Part shown: positions 6,920 through 14,558 of the stretch, one piece after another
Layout: every line of letters starts with the position of its first letter
Numbering within the stretch: position 1 is the first letter of the stretch
Assembly: GCA_002471575.1 (NCBI GenBank)
Contig: DKQG01000002.1
Span: forward strand, 10,772 to 28,482
Length of the DNA stretch: 17,711 nucleotides
Direction of reading: 5' to 3'
Source: Alphaproteobacteria bacterium UBA7314
GTDB lineage: Bacteria; Pseudomonadota; Alphaproteobacteria; MPNO01; UBA830
Position numbers and translations under genes: made by a program
The notes under the pieces: model-generated
Database searches by the model: none
What the model saw: only the letters and a program-made list of their open reading frames with translations
Told to the model about the DNA's origin: nothing

Positions 6920-7207
6920 GCACGCCGTCACCTACGGGCAGGGAGCCTCTCCAAAAGCCGATGCCAGCAGCGCTCTGCCCCCGACGGCCCGTGACCCTCT
7001 AAGGTAGGCACCGTAACAGACATTCCCGGTGTGACACGCTGCGCCTCGGACACTACCCCCGAGCCGGCGTATGCGGCAAAAATTCCTCAGGGACCGTTAA
7101 CCTCCGCATTAGGCGGATACTGTTCGGAACATCTTGTATGGCTCTTGGTGGGATTTAATTCATCAAGACTATCTGACCAGCACTCGGCAGTGCTACATGT
7201 CTCCTAT
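6920..7207 (+). other. Gap between the ferritin-like and EamA genes
   Basis: No gene is recognised. The frame of the following permease is open back to a GTG at 7031, but that extension has no family similarity and no membrane pattern. Close to the permease start is a perfect hairpin: AGCACT (7179-7184), loop CGGC, AGTGCT (7189-7194), ending 13 bases before the ATG. It could hinder initiation or bind a regulator. Confidence 0.35.
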
Positions 7208-8119
7208 ATGACTAGGAATGAACCCTCCGGACTGACGCACTCCTCTGCTCTGCTTCCCCTTTCGCTTCTCTTTCTGATTGGCGCCCTTTGGGGCGGGTTC
7301 TTCGTTCTTATTAAAATCGCCGTAACGGGCGGCGTTGAACCGGTCAGCTATCTGTTCTGGTTTACCTTGCTGAGCGCAATCTGGTTGTTCGGCGCGGCGA
7401 CGCTGCGGGGACTGAGACCCCGGTATTCCCGGATGCACTGGCCCTACTATCTTAGGCTGGGCCTTGTCCGTTTCACGATGGCCAACATGATCCTCTACAC
7501 CGTGCAAGGAAAGGTACCGGTGGGAATCATGGCGGTGATCATGAGCTTCGTACCCATCTTCACCTATTCCATCAGCCTGATCGTCCGCATAGAGCGGTTT
7601 TTCTGGATGCGCATGGCGGGAATTATCGTTGGGTTTACAGGTGCATTGCTGATAGTGGTGCCCAGGTCAAGCCTGCCGGATCCCTCGATGGCAATCTGGG
7701 TAATGCTCGGTTTCGGTGCGCCTCTGCTGCATGCCATCGCTTATGTAACGCTATCAGAGAAATCGCGACCGGCTGATGTGGACTCCCTGACCCTGTCGAG
7801 CGGCACGCTTTTTGCGGCCGCCCTATTCGCCCTGCCCCTTGCGATTGCGCTTGGCAAGTTTCAATTTCTGGGGTGGCCGCCGACCCGTGGGGAAACCGCC
7901 CTAATTGCGCATTCCCTACTCGCCGCCGTCAATTTTTATGCCATTTTTGAGCTCATCCGCATCGCCGGACCAACCTACATGACGCAGGCGAATTTTCTAT
8001 CGGTCGGTTTCGGTGTCGTTTTCGGGTTGCTTCTGTTCAGCGAGAGCCATTCCGCGCTGGTCTGGATCGCCATAGCACTAATGCTTGTTGGCGTGGCGCT
8101 GGTGAACTGGAAACGCTGA
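7208..8119 (+). CDS. EamA/DMT-superfamily permease
   Basis: A drug/metabolite-transporter protein of 303 residues from this ATG, the normal EamA length, with about ten hydrophobic segments in two repeated halves. The first helix carries LIGALWGGFFVLIKIA, the usual EamA helix-1 pattern; PVGIMAVIMSFVPIFTYSIS and IIVGFTGALLIVV follow in the first half, and the second half ends in LMLVGVALVNW. It acts in the inner membrane; the substrate is unknown. The frame is open to GTG at 7031 but the 59 extra residues are not EamA-like, so the later start was chosen although no good Shine-Dalgarno is visible. The gene converges with the Asp-box gene 181 bases downstream. Confidence 0.87.
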   Translation: MTRNEPSGLTHSSALLPLSLLFLIGALWGGFFVLIKIAVTGGVEPVSYLFWFTLLSAIWLFGAATLRGLRPRYSRMHWPYYLRLGLVRFTMANMILYTVQGKVPVGIMAVIMSFVPIFTYSISLIVRIERFFWMRMAGIIVGFTGALLIVVPRSSLPDPSMAIWVMLGFGAPLLHAIAYVTLSEKSRPADVDSLTLSSGTLFAAALFALPLAIALGKFQFLGWPPTRGETALIAHSLLAAVNFYAIFELIRIAGPTYMTQANFLSVGFGVVFGLLLFSESHSALVWIAIALMLVGVALVNWKR

Positions 8120-8300
8120 TAAACACACGCAGCCCGGGGTCACATCCTGAAATATCCGATCTGAAGTACTGGATCCTAATTGTTTCAGAATACGCCAGAA
8201 TTTTATGCATAAATGGTTAATCTTCACACATGCCTGCCTGCAAACGAACGCGCAGATACTCATCGGGAAGAGCTTCGGCCGTCCTAGTGACCACCGTTTT

Positions 8301-9449
8301 TTAAATCAGGCCGCGCCGCGCCATCGCCTCCTCGCGGTCTTCATCCGACATGAATGGCAGGTGATGATCTTCCTTCGAGAACGCAGGTGCATCGTCGTAA
8401 AGGCAAACCCAAGACCGACAGTAATCATCGGTCGCATAAAGTTCGCCGGTTGCCGTGCCGATGACCAGCGTCATGCCGCCATACCATAGATGCATGCTCA
8501 TCGCCTCGAATGCCCCGATAACTGGGTTTGGAAACCCCGCATTTTGTTCGGTCCAGCTTTCTCCCTGGTCGATCGACCGCAGAATCGTCGAATCTGCGAT
8601 GCCGTCTTTGAACCATTCGGTCGGATTCAGATGCGATCCCGCCATTAAAACCGTCTTGTGATCGCTGGGATCGAGAAATAGGAATTCTGGATACCCCATT
8701 CTCAGTCCGCGGTGATGAACGTTATCGAACGTCGTGCCACCATTGCGCGTCCGGTAGAGGCCTTCGCCGGTTGCAAGGTACATCAGATCCGGATCGGTGG
8801 GATGGATAAGCAATCGGTGGACTTCTTTCCACTGCCGGTCTTCGGGGGCGGCATAGGCATCAATTTCCCGAAAAGAATCACCGTCATCAGTTGTTTTCAG
8901 CAATGCCCCCTGCTCGATCAAGACAAAATACGTATTTGGATCGGTCGGATGCAAGACAACGCTTTTGACATGTGGGTGATGAGGCGGCGGAATAAAGGTC
9001 CACTCTTCGGAACCGGGGACGTCGCGCAGTGCCGATACTTCGACCCAAGATTCGCCCAGATCATCGCTTCTGTACAAGGCCGCCGGCGCGGTCCCGGCAA
9101 AGATCGTTGCCCGCCCGTTTACTATGCGGGACGCCAGCGAATAAATGTGTGACCGCTTGATCCCGTTCTCGAGCTTACGCCAATCGCCCTTTCCACCATC
9201 GTCTGATACCCATAAACCGCCGTCGTGATGACAGCCCGCGAATAGTTTTCGCGAACCCGGGTCGAAAAGCAGCGCACCGATATGCAAATCTTCCAGTGTC
9301 CGGGCCGACTCGACCCAGGGCTTACCCCGAAGTTGCCGATCCAGCGTCACGACGCCCTTGATCGTCGCGGCATAGATCCGCGTCACTGTTCCCGTCCCAT
9401 AGGAAATATTCTGACCGTTTGGCGACAGATAGGTGATGTTCTCCGTCAT
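8301..9449 (-). CDS. Asp-box (BNR/sialidase-like) beta-propeller protein
   Basis: A 382-residue protein made of repeated beta-propeller blades. Six Asp-box-type turns (S/T-x-D-x-G-x-x-W/F) are visible: SDDGGKGDW (82-90), SDDLGESW (128-135), TDDGDSF (187-193), TRNGGTTF (235-241, degenerate), SIDQGESW (292-299) and TDDYCRSW (340-347). The spacing of about 45-58 residues suits a six-bladed propeller. Sialidase catalytic residues cannot be recognised, so it is a sialidase-like fold rather than a proven glycosidase; bacterial genomes often carry such WD40/YVTN/BNR-like proteins without known function. No signal peptide is evident, so it is probably cytosolic, unusual for Asp-box proteins. A GTG at 9386 preceded by GGGACGGGAA, giving a start just before TRIYAATIKGV, is a good alternative start (361 residues). 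Confidence 0.8.
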   Translation of the reverse strand: MTENITYLSPNGQNISYGTGTVTRIYAATIKGVVTLDRQLRGKPWVESARTLEDLHIGALLFDPGSRKLFAGCHHDGGLWVSDDGGKGDWRKLENGIKRSHIYSLASRIVNGRATIFAGTAPAALYRSDDLGESWVEVSALRDVPGSEEWTFIPPPHHPHVKSVVLHPTDPNTYFVLIEQGALLKTTDDGDSFREIDAYAAPEDRQWKEVHRLLIHPTDPDLMYLATGEGLYRTRNGGTTFDNVHHRGLRMGYPEFLFLDPSDHKTVLMAGSHLNPTEWFKDGIADSTILRSIDQGESWTEQNAGFPNPVIGAFEAMSMHLWYGGMTLVIGTATGELYATDDYCRSWVCLYDDAPAFSKEDHHLPFMSDEDREEAMARRGLI

Positions 9450-9883
9450 CGGGGCGCCCCGCAGTTATATCAACCCAACAATAGCAACAAGAGACCGATC
9501 AAGCGATGGAGGGACCTGCCGAACAAATTGCAACCATTCATGCCAGCAATTTTTCCAACACCTCGAACTGATCCTTGAGCACCGGGTGCGCTTTACCAGT
9601 CTGCTGGGCCACGACAATGTTCTTGCGTTCGGCAATTGCGGGTTTCGTCTCGGGATCTGTTATCACCTTAACGATTATCCGATAGAACTAGGCCAAATTC
9701 GACGCCATGGCCGAAGGCGTTCGGCTGGCGTCTTAACAAATCCGATAGGCTTCTTTGCCGAACCGAAGCGGAGAGCAATACGATTCCGCGACCGCCCTTT
9801 TCTCGTGCAGAACAAACGTTATGATGACCTAAACCGATGTCGTTAAGGCGCGGAAAAGATCGAGTTCGGATAAAGGTCTCACA
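9450..9883. other. Region between two divergent genes, with a possible gene remnant
   Basis: This divergent region should contain the promoters of the Asp-box gene (minus) and the ferredoxin reductase gene (plus). No complete gene is seen. Its middle holds a protein-like minus-strand frame described separately. AAGG at 9873-9876, eight bases before the ATG at 9884, is the probable ribosome site of the reductase gene. Confidence 0.4.
9538..9687 (-). pseudogene. Possible C-terminal remnant of an unidentified gene
   Basis: A 49-codon minus-strand frame without a start codon reads KVITDPETKPAIAERKNIVV, then AQQTGKAHPVLKDQFEVLE and KLLA before TGA at 9538-9540. It has protein-like composition, an amphipathic C-terminal helix and about two thirds G/C-ending codons, like the real genes around it. 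A TAG closes it upstream. I do not recognise the family, so this may be a decayed gene end or chance. Confidence 0.25.
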
Positions 9884-11209
9884 ATGAGTCGTACTATCGC
9901 GGTCGTCGGATCGGGTCCCGGGGGGATGTATGCCGTTCAGGGATTGTTGGACAAAACTCCTGACTGCCGGGTGGACGTGATCGAACGCCTGCCGTCGCCT
10001 TTCGGACTCATCAGAGGCGGCGTAGCGCCGGATCATCAGAAAACCAAGCGGGTATCCAAAGCATACGAACGCACGCTGTCCGACGAACGCGCTCGTTACC
10101 TTGGCAATGTCGAAGTTGGCCGTGACATATCGGTTCCCGATCTGCTTGGCATGTATGACGCGGTAGTGCTTGCCTACGGCGCGCCGCACGATAACCGGCT
10201 TGGCGTTTCGGGCGAAGATCTGCCGAACGTATACGGATCGAATGCCTTCGTCGGCTGGTATAACGGACACCCTGATTTCAAGGACCTAGCACCGGATCTC
10301 GAAATCGACTCCGCTGTTATTATCGGCGTCGGTAACGTGGCGCTGGACGTAGCTCGTGTCCTAGTGAAAACAAAGAAAGAAATGTCCGTCACCGATCTGG
10401 TGCCCTACGCAGCCAACGCGACAGAGGCATCCCCGGTAAAAGACGTCTACATGCTCGGCCGCCGAGGGCCAGTCGAAGCCGCGTTTACGAACGTCGAACT
10501 GCGGGAGATGGGTGAGCTGGAAAACGCAGATCCTGTCATCGACCCCGACCATCTGCCCGGAAACATAGTTGCCGACTACATGTCCGATCGCGACCTGCGC
10601 CTTCGGGAAAAGAACGTGGAAACCATGCGGTCTTTCCTGGATATGAGCCATGCGGAAAAGGACAAGCGGGTGCATTTTGGCTTCTTCCTGTCGCCGGTCG
10701 AAATTCTCGGTAAAAACCGGGTCGAAGGCGTCCGCTGCGAGAGGACGACGGTCGATGCCAACGGCAAGGTTAAGGGCACCGGCGAAATGGTCGATATTCC
10801 GGCGCAGCTGGTTGTTACTTGCATCGGTTCGCGCGCCTTCCCGATCGATAACCTGCCCTTCAATGACGACTGGGGCACCATTGAAAACGATGACGGCAGG
10901 GTATCCGACCGCCTTTATGCCGTTGGTTGGCTGAAGCGCGGTGCGAGCGGCACCATCGGTACCAACAAGAACGACTCGCTGGAAGTCGTTGACAAGCTAA
11001 TCGCCGAACTTGATGGCGCGGAGCGCGATGGTTGCTCCGCCATAGACAAGCATCTTTCGGACAGGAGCGTACGTGTTGTTACGTTCGACGAATGGCAGAT
11101 CATCGACTGTCTTGAGATCGAAGCCGCTCCCGAGGGAGCGCCGCGTAAGAAATTCATCACAGCGGAAGAGATGATTTCAGCGCTCGAAGCCACTCAAGCC
11201 AACGGTTAG
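9884..11209 (+). CDS. Ferredoxin--NADP+ reductase, adrenodoxin-reductase (FprA) type
   Basis: A 441-residue flavoprotein that transfers electrons between NADPH, FAD and a ferredoxin. The FAD dinucleotide loop is VVGSGPGGMYA (7-17), followed by the family-specific PSPFGLIRGGVAPDHQ (37-52). The NADP-binding loop is IIGVGNVALDVARVL (146-160), and GRRGPVEAAFT (192-202) matches the mitochondrial adrenodoxin reductase/FprA region that contacts NADP phosphate. The C-terminal GWLKRGASGTIGTNKNDS (348-365) closes the FAD site. This is the glutathione-reductase-like class, unrelated in fold to plant-type FNR. No ferredoxin or cytochrome P450 gene lies in the window, so the partner is unknown. The start has AAGG at a normal distance. 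It converges with marR. Confidence 0.9.
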   Translation: MSRTIAVVGSGPGGMYAVQGLLDKTPDCRVDVIERLPSPFGLIRGGVAPDHQKTKRVSKAYERTLSDERARYLGNVEVGRDISVPDLLGMYDAVVLAYGAPHDNRLGVSGEDLPNVYGSNAFVGWYNGHPDFKDLAPDLEIDSAVIIGVGNVALDVARVLVKTKKEMSVTDLVPYAANATEASPVKDVYMLGRRGPVEAAFTNVELREMGELENADPVIDPDHLPGNIVADYMSDRDLRLREKNVETMRSFLDMSHAEKDKRVHFGFFLSPVEILGKNRVEGVRCERTTVDANGKVKGTGEMVDIPAQLVVTCIGSRAFPIDNLPFNDDWGTIENDDGRVSDRLYAVGWLKRGASGTIGTNKNDSLEVVDKLIAELDGAERDGCSAIDKHLSDRSVRVVTFDEWQIIDCLEIEAAPEGAPRKKFITAEEMISALEATQANG

Positions 11210-11261
11210 CACCCGACGTCATCAGGGAGAACTAGGGCGGCTCATCGGGACGCACTTTTTT

Positions 11262-11741
11262 TTATTGTCCACTCAGCCGCTTCAGCAATTTCAGAAACGT
11301 CTCCCGTTCTGAGGTAGAAAGCGGCTCCAAGGTCTGATCGGTGATTGCCCTACCGTGGGCACTGAGTTCACGGACCAGCTTCGCACCATCTTGCGAGAGC
11401 GTCAGTAGGAGACGCCGGCGATCAACGTCGTCAGGCCTCCGCTCGATCAATCCTCGTGCGATGAGGCGTTTGATTACCCCCTGCATAGTTGCCGCATCCA
11501 TTGCAGTCATGCGTCCAAGCAGGTTTTGCGACGTCTCAGCAACGTCAGAGAGTTTCATCAGCGCGGCAAACTGAAGGGGGGTCAGTTGATCGTCGCCGAT
11601 CGTTGCCTGAAAAATCGCCGAGTGGCGCTGATGCGCACGACGTAGAAGGTGTCCGGCCTGATCCTCTAGCACGTAACCGGAGGCGTCACTATTCTCCGCG
11701 CTTGAGCTTATGGTTACCCGATGGTCTGCCTGCAATGGCAT
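11262..11741 (-). CDS. MarR-family transcriptional regulator
   Basis: A 159-residue winged-helix repressor from the ATG at 11741. The HTH core LTPLQFAALMKLSDVAETS, then NLLGRMTAMDAATMQGVIKR with LIARGLIERR, and the wing DDVDRRRLLLTLSQDGAKL are clear MarR features; the terminal helices would dimerise. The frame is open to an ATG at 11804, but those 21 extra residues would be encoded by the operator-like palindrome and by sequence just after the transferase stop, and GGGAAG lies eight bases before 11741, so the shorter start is preferred. MarR proteins of catabolic clusters usually bind a CoA thioester or aromatic acid that releases DNA. It lies downstream of the CoA-transferase and dehydrogenase genes on the same strand, and related palindromes at three promoters suggest it controls the whole right part. 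Confidence 0.9.
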   Translation of the reverse strand: MPLQADHRVTISSSAENSDASGYVLEDQAGHLLRRAHQRHSAIFQATIGDDQLTPLQFAALMKLSDVAETSQNLLGRMTAMDAATMQGVIKRLIARGLIERRPDDVDRRRLLLTLSQDGAKLVRELSAHGRAITDQTLEPLSTSERETFLKLLKRLSGQ

Positions 11742-11756
11742 AGGGTGACTTCCCAA

Positions 11757-11776
11757 ATTGTTCGTATACAAACGAT
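11757..11776. promoter_or_regulatory. Palindromic operator in front of marR (site 1)
   Basis: ATTGTTCGTATACAAACGAT is an imperfect palindrome, 17 of 20 bases identical to the site between gcdH and ubiD. It ends 15 bases before the marR ATG. On the minus strand a perfect -35 box TTGACA (11795-11800) lies upstream, placing the site where the -10 box should be. Autorepression by the MarR protein is the likely meaning. Confidence 0.55.
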
Positions 11777-11807
11777 GCAGCAGGGGTGGGTACCTGTCAA
11801 GCAAGTG

Positions 11808-13037
11808 CTAGACGATGTCGTCGTCTTTGAGCTTCGACAGCGTTGTCTCATCAATTCCCAAGAGGTTTTGCAGGACATCCACGTTGTGTTGACCCAGTAA
11901 TGGTGGCGCACGGTCATAATCAATCGTCGATTCCGAAAATCGAATCGGATTTGCGACAGTCGGCAAGGCTCCAACCGCCGGGTGATTAACTTCCTGTCGC
12001 ACGCCGCGCGCCTTGATGTGCGGATCGTCGAACACCTGTTCGAGATTATTGATTGGCCCGCACGGCACGCCGACTTTCTCGAGCTCCTCCAGCCAAAAAG
12101 CGCGCGGTTTCGCGGCAATGATATCGTTCAGGATCGGACCCAGGACATCCCGGTTGCCAACCCGGTTGCGATTGGTCGCATAACTGTCATCGTCGGCAAG
12201 ATCGACGCGCCCCGCCACTTCGCAGAACCGGCGGAACTGCGTATCATTTCCAACGGCCAGAATTATGTAATGATCCGCCGCCTTATAAGCTTCGTACGGC
12301 ACGATGTTTGGATGAGCGTTACCCATGGTCGTCGGCGACTTGCCCGCAATCAGATAGTTCATTGCCTGGTTCGCCATGGAAGCGACCGTGACGTCCAGCA
12401 GCGACATGTCGACGTGCTGCCCCCTGCCTGTCTTTTCGCGATACGCCAGCGCGGACAGCGCGCCGATCACGGTGTAAAGACCGGTAAGAATATCTGACAA
12501 GGCAACGCCGATCTTCTGCGGCCCACCGCCCGGCTTGCTCTCCGCCTCGCCGGTCACACTCATCAGCCCACCCATTGCCTGGATCAGAAAATCGTATCCG
12601 GCTCGGGAACTGTAGGGCCCCGTTTGACCGAACCCAGTAATAGAGCAGTAGACCAGACCGGGATTGACCTCAGACAGGCTCTCGTAGTTAAGACCGTATT
12701 TTTTAAGTCCGCCGACTTTATAGTTTTCCAGCAAAATATCGCATTCCGCGACAAGCTTGCGGATGATGTTCTGACCTTCCGGCTTGGTGATGTCCACCGT
12801 CACCGATTTCTTGCCTCGGTTGGCCGACAGGAAATAAGCGGCAGTATCGGTCTCGTTACCGTCCGCATCCACCATGAAGGGAGGCCCCCAACCGCGTGTA
12901 TCGTCACCTGTGCCCGGCCGTTCGACCTTGATGACCTCCGCGCCCAGGTCGGCGAAGGTCTGGCCGCACCAAGGGCCGGCCAGAATACGGCTCATATCGA
13001 GTACACGAAGATGGTCGAGAGGTTTTATATCAGTCAT
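11808..13037 (-). CDS. CaiB/BaiF family III CoA-transferase, probable glutarate CoA-transferase
   Basis: A 409-residue family III CoA-transferase. The N-terminal HLRVLDMSRILAGPWCGQTF (9-28) and ADLGAEVIKVERPGTGDDTRGWGPP (29-53, written here as the family block) are diagnostic. Asp182 in KIGVALSDILTGLYT aligns with the catalytic Asp169 of formyl-CoA transferase, which carries the acyl anhydride. The family moves CoA between acyl-CoA and free carboxylic acids. Proximity to a glutaryl-CoA dehydrogenase suggests succinyl-CoA:glutarate CoA-transferase activity, as for GcdG of pseudomonads and human SUGCT; the substrate is inferred from context only. AAGAG stands seven bases before the ATG. It is separated from the dehydrogenase gene by 70 bases with a terminator-like hairpin, and followed by marR. 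Confidence 0.88.
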   Translation of the reverse strand: MTDIKPLDHLRVLDMSRILAGPWCGQTFADLGAEVIKVERPGTGDDTRGWGPPFMVDADGNETDTAAYFLSANRGKKSVTVDITKPEGQNIIRKLVAECDILLENYKVGGLKKYGLNYESLSEVNPGLVYCSITGFGQTGPYSSRAGYDFLIQAMGGLMSVTGEAESKPGGGPQKIGVALSDILTGLYTVIGALSALAYREKTGRGQHVDMSLLDVTVASMANQAMNYLIAGKSPTTMGNAHPNIVPYEAYKAADHYIILAVGNDTQFRRFCEVAGRVDLADDDSYATNRNRVGNRDVLGPILNDIIAAKPRAFWLEELEKVGVPCGPINNLEQVFDDPHIKARGVRQEVNHPAVGALPTVANPIRFSESTIDYDRAPPLLGQHNVDVLQNLLGIDETTLSKLKDDDIV

Positions 13038-13057
13038 ATCAACTCTTGAAATAAGAA

Positions 13058-13083
13058 ACGGGCGGGTTGAACAACCCGCCCGT
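13058..13083 (-). terminator. Terminator-like hairpin between gcdH and the CoA-transferase gene
   Basis: A perfect 11-bp stem, ACGGGCGGGTT pairing with AACCCGCCCGT around a four-base loop, is followed on the minus strand by TTCTTATTTC. The form is that of an intrinsic terminator with an imperfect T-tract. It lies after the gcdH stop and ends 20 bases before the transferase start, so it may cut down read-through or protect the 3' end of the gcdH message. Confidence 0.7.
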
Positions 13084-13107
13084 CGCTATTCTCTCTTAAC
13101 GCCCACC

Positions 13108-14322
13108 TCAGAAAAATGCTTGGATACCCGTCTGCGCCCGGCCGAGGATCAACGCGTGAATGTCGTGCGTTCCCTCATAGGTGTAGATGGTTTCCATGTT
13201 CATCATATGTCGCATCACGTGGTACTCGTCGGTGATGCCGTTACCACCGTGAATATCGCGTGCGTCGCGGCATATATCCCGCGCCTTGCCGGTCGAGTTA
13301 CGTTTCAGCATGGAAATAAGCTCCGGCGCGCAGGATCCGTCTTCCATCATGCGCCCCATCTGTAGACAAGATTGCAGCCCGATGAAAATATCGGTCTGCA
13401 TGTCGGCAAGTTTTTTCTGCACCAACTGGTAAGATGCAAGAGGCTTGCCAAACTGGGTGCGGTCAAGCGCATATTCCCGCGCCGCCTTCCAGCAGAATTC
13501 GGCAGCACCGAGGGCGCCCCACGCGATCCCGTACCGGGCGTTGTTGAGGCAGCCGAACGGCCCACCAAGGCCGCGCGCTTCCGGCAGCCAGTTCTCGTCA
13601 GGCACAAACACGTTGTCCATGACGATCTCCCCGGTCGTAGAAGCCCGCAGGCTGAGCTTGTTCTTCAGCTTCGGCGTCGTAAGACCCTCCATGCCACGTT
13701 CCAAGATGAAGCCCCGGATAACATCATCATCATCTTTGGCCCACACCACGAAAACCTGGGCAAGCGGTGCGTTCGAGATCCACATTTTGGCGCCATTAAG
13801 CTGATAACCGCCGTCTACCTTTTTGGCGCGAGTTTTCATGCCGCCCGGATCGGAGCCATGATCGGGTTCGGTCAGCCCGAACGCGCCGACCCACTCGCCG
13901 CTGGCGAGCTTAGGCAGGTATTTTTCGCGTTGGGCTTCGGTGCCGTAGTTGTAAATCGGCCACATTACCAGGCTCGACTGGACGGACAGTGTGGATCGGT
14001 AGGACGAGTCCACCTTTTCGATCTCGCGCGCAATCAGGCCATAGGAAACATAGGAAACACCGGCGCAGCCGTATCCATGGATCGTCGGTCCCAACAGACC
14101 GAGTTCGCCCATTTCTGGGATGATATCAGGATCTTCCTTTTCGTCGTTATAAGCTTCGATGATCCGCGGCATCAGTTTTTCCTGCGCATACTGACGGGCG
14201 GTTTCCTGCACCATACGTTCCTCTTCGGTCAGCAGGCTATCCAGCGCCATCGGGTCTTCCCAGTTAAATTTGCCCCAGACGCGAGGACTGTGCACGTCTG
14301 CTTCGTATGCGTTGGTCGCCAT
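13108..14322 (-). CDS. gcdH: Glutaryl-CoA dehydrogenase (decarboxylating)
   Basis: A 404-residue FAD enzyme of the acyl-CoA dehydrogenase family that oxidises and decarboxylates glutaryl-CoA to crotonyl-CoA and CO2, passing electrons to ETF. The resemblance to human GCDH is very strong throughout. SSYRSTLSVQSSLVM (106-120) holds the Arg109 expected to bind the glutarate carboxylate; FGLTEPDHGSDP (148-159) is the FAD-binding signature; GGPFGCLNNARYGIAWG (253-269) is GCDH-specific; and Glu383 in TYEGTHDIHALILGRA is the catalytic base. AGGA lies seven bases before the ATG. It is the first gene of the minus-strand series and divergent from ubiD across a 236-base region holding an operator-like palindrome. 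No ETF genes are in the window. Confidence 0.95.
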   Translation of the reverse strand: MATNAYEADVHSPRVWGKFNWEDPMALDSLLTEEERMVQETARQYAQEKLMPRIIEAYNDEKEDPDIIPEMGELGLLGPTIHGYGCAGVSYVSYGLIAREIEKVDSSYRSTLSVQSSLVMWPIYNYGTEAQREKYLPKLASGEWVGAFGLTEPDHGSDPGGMKTRAKKVDGGYQLNGAKMWISNAPLAQVFVVWAKDDDDVIRGFILERGMEGLTTPKLKNKLSLRASTTGEIVMDNVFVPDENWLPEARGLGGPFGCLNNARYGIAWGALGAAEFCWKAAREYALDRTQFGKPLASYQLVQKKLADMQTDIFIGLQSCLQMGRMMEDGSCAPELISMLKRNSTGKARDICRDARDIHGGNGITDEYHVMRHMMNMETIYTYEGTHDIHALILGRAQTGIQAFF

Positions 14323-14558
14323 CTGTCTATCCTTTCGGTGTTTCGTGCTGTTTAAGTCTAGTCCGGTGGCGGTGATATTAAAAGCAAGGGCCTAGCCGGT
14401 CATGATTTCTTTTAAACTTGAAATAAAATTCTCTCAGCCTTTTTCAAGGCAACCGAACCATAGACCATGATTGTTTGCATACAAACAATTATCCATTGGC
14501 ACGACTACGATCTGGTAGTTATAGTTTTGGGATATAAAACATAACGGGGACCGACAAC
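14323..14558. promoter_or_regulatory. Divergent promoter region gcdH / ubiD-like gene
   Basis: A 236-base region between two divergent starts. On plus, TTGGCA (14496-14501), an 18-base spacer and TATAGT (14520-14525) form a good promoter for the UbiD gene, and CGGGGA before the ATG at 14559 is its ribosome site. On minus, TTGTAT inside the palindrome with TATGGT 16 bases further is a weaker candidate for gcdH, and AAAGGATAG is its ribosome site. The palindrome thus adjoins the plus -35 box and overlaps the possible minus -35 box. Confidence 0.5.
14470..14489. promoter_or_regulatory. Palindromic operator between gcdH and ubiD (site 2)
   Basis: ATTGTTTGCATACAAACAAT has perfect 8-base arms ATTGTTTG and CAAACAAT around CATA; only the centre breaks full symmetry. 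It is the best copy of the motif also found before marR and, weaker, before the amidohydrolase gene. Length and symmetry fit a MarR dimer site. Confidence 0.65.

Noticed and set aside
6926..6995. Possible alternative hairpins (GTCAC...CGGGC with GCCCGTGAC, or GGGCAGGGAGC with GCTCTGCCC) after the ferritin-like gene, resembling a terminator or RNA switch
   Set aside because: The stems need bulges, no T-tract follows, and no riboswitch motif is recognisable; such pairings occur by chance in GC-rich DNA.
7031..7207. N-terminal extension of the EamA permease from GTG
   Set aside because: The 59 residues are hydrophilic and mixed, unlike any EamA N-terminus; the ATG at 7208 gives the normal family length.
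9668..10270. Minus-strand open frame of 200 codons
   Set aside because: Most of it is antisense to the ferredoxin reductase N-terminus, and it shows no domain pattern.
11255..11265. Run of eight T residues after the ferredoxin reductase gene, as a terminator
   Set aside because: I could not find a convincing stem directly upstream of the T-run.
13372..14355. Plus-strand open frame of 327 codons opposite gcdH
   Set aside because: It is antisense to a gene with very strong family similarity and has no recognisable domain.
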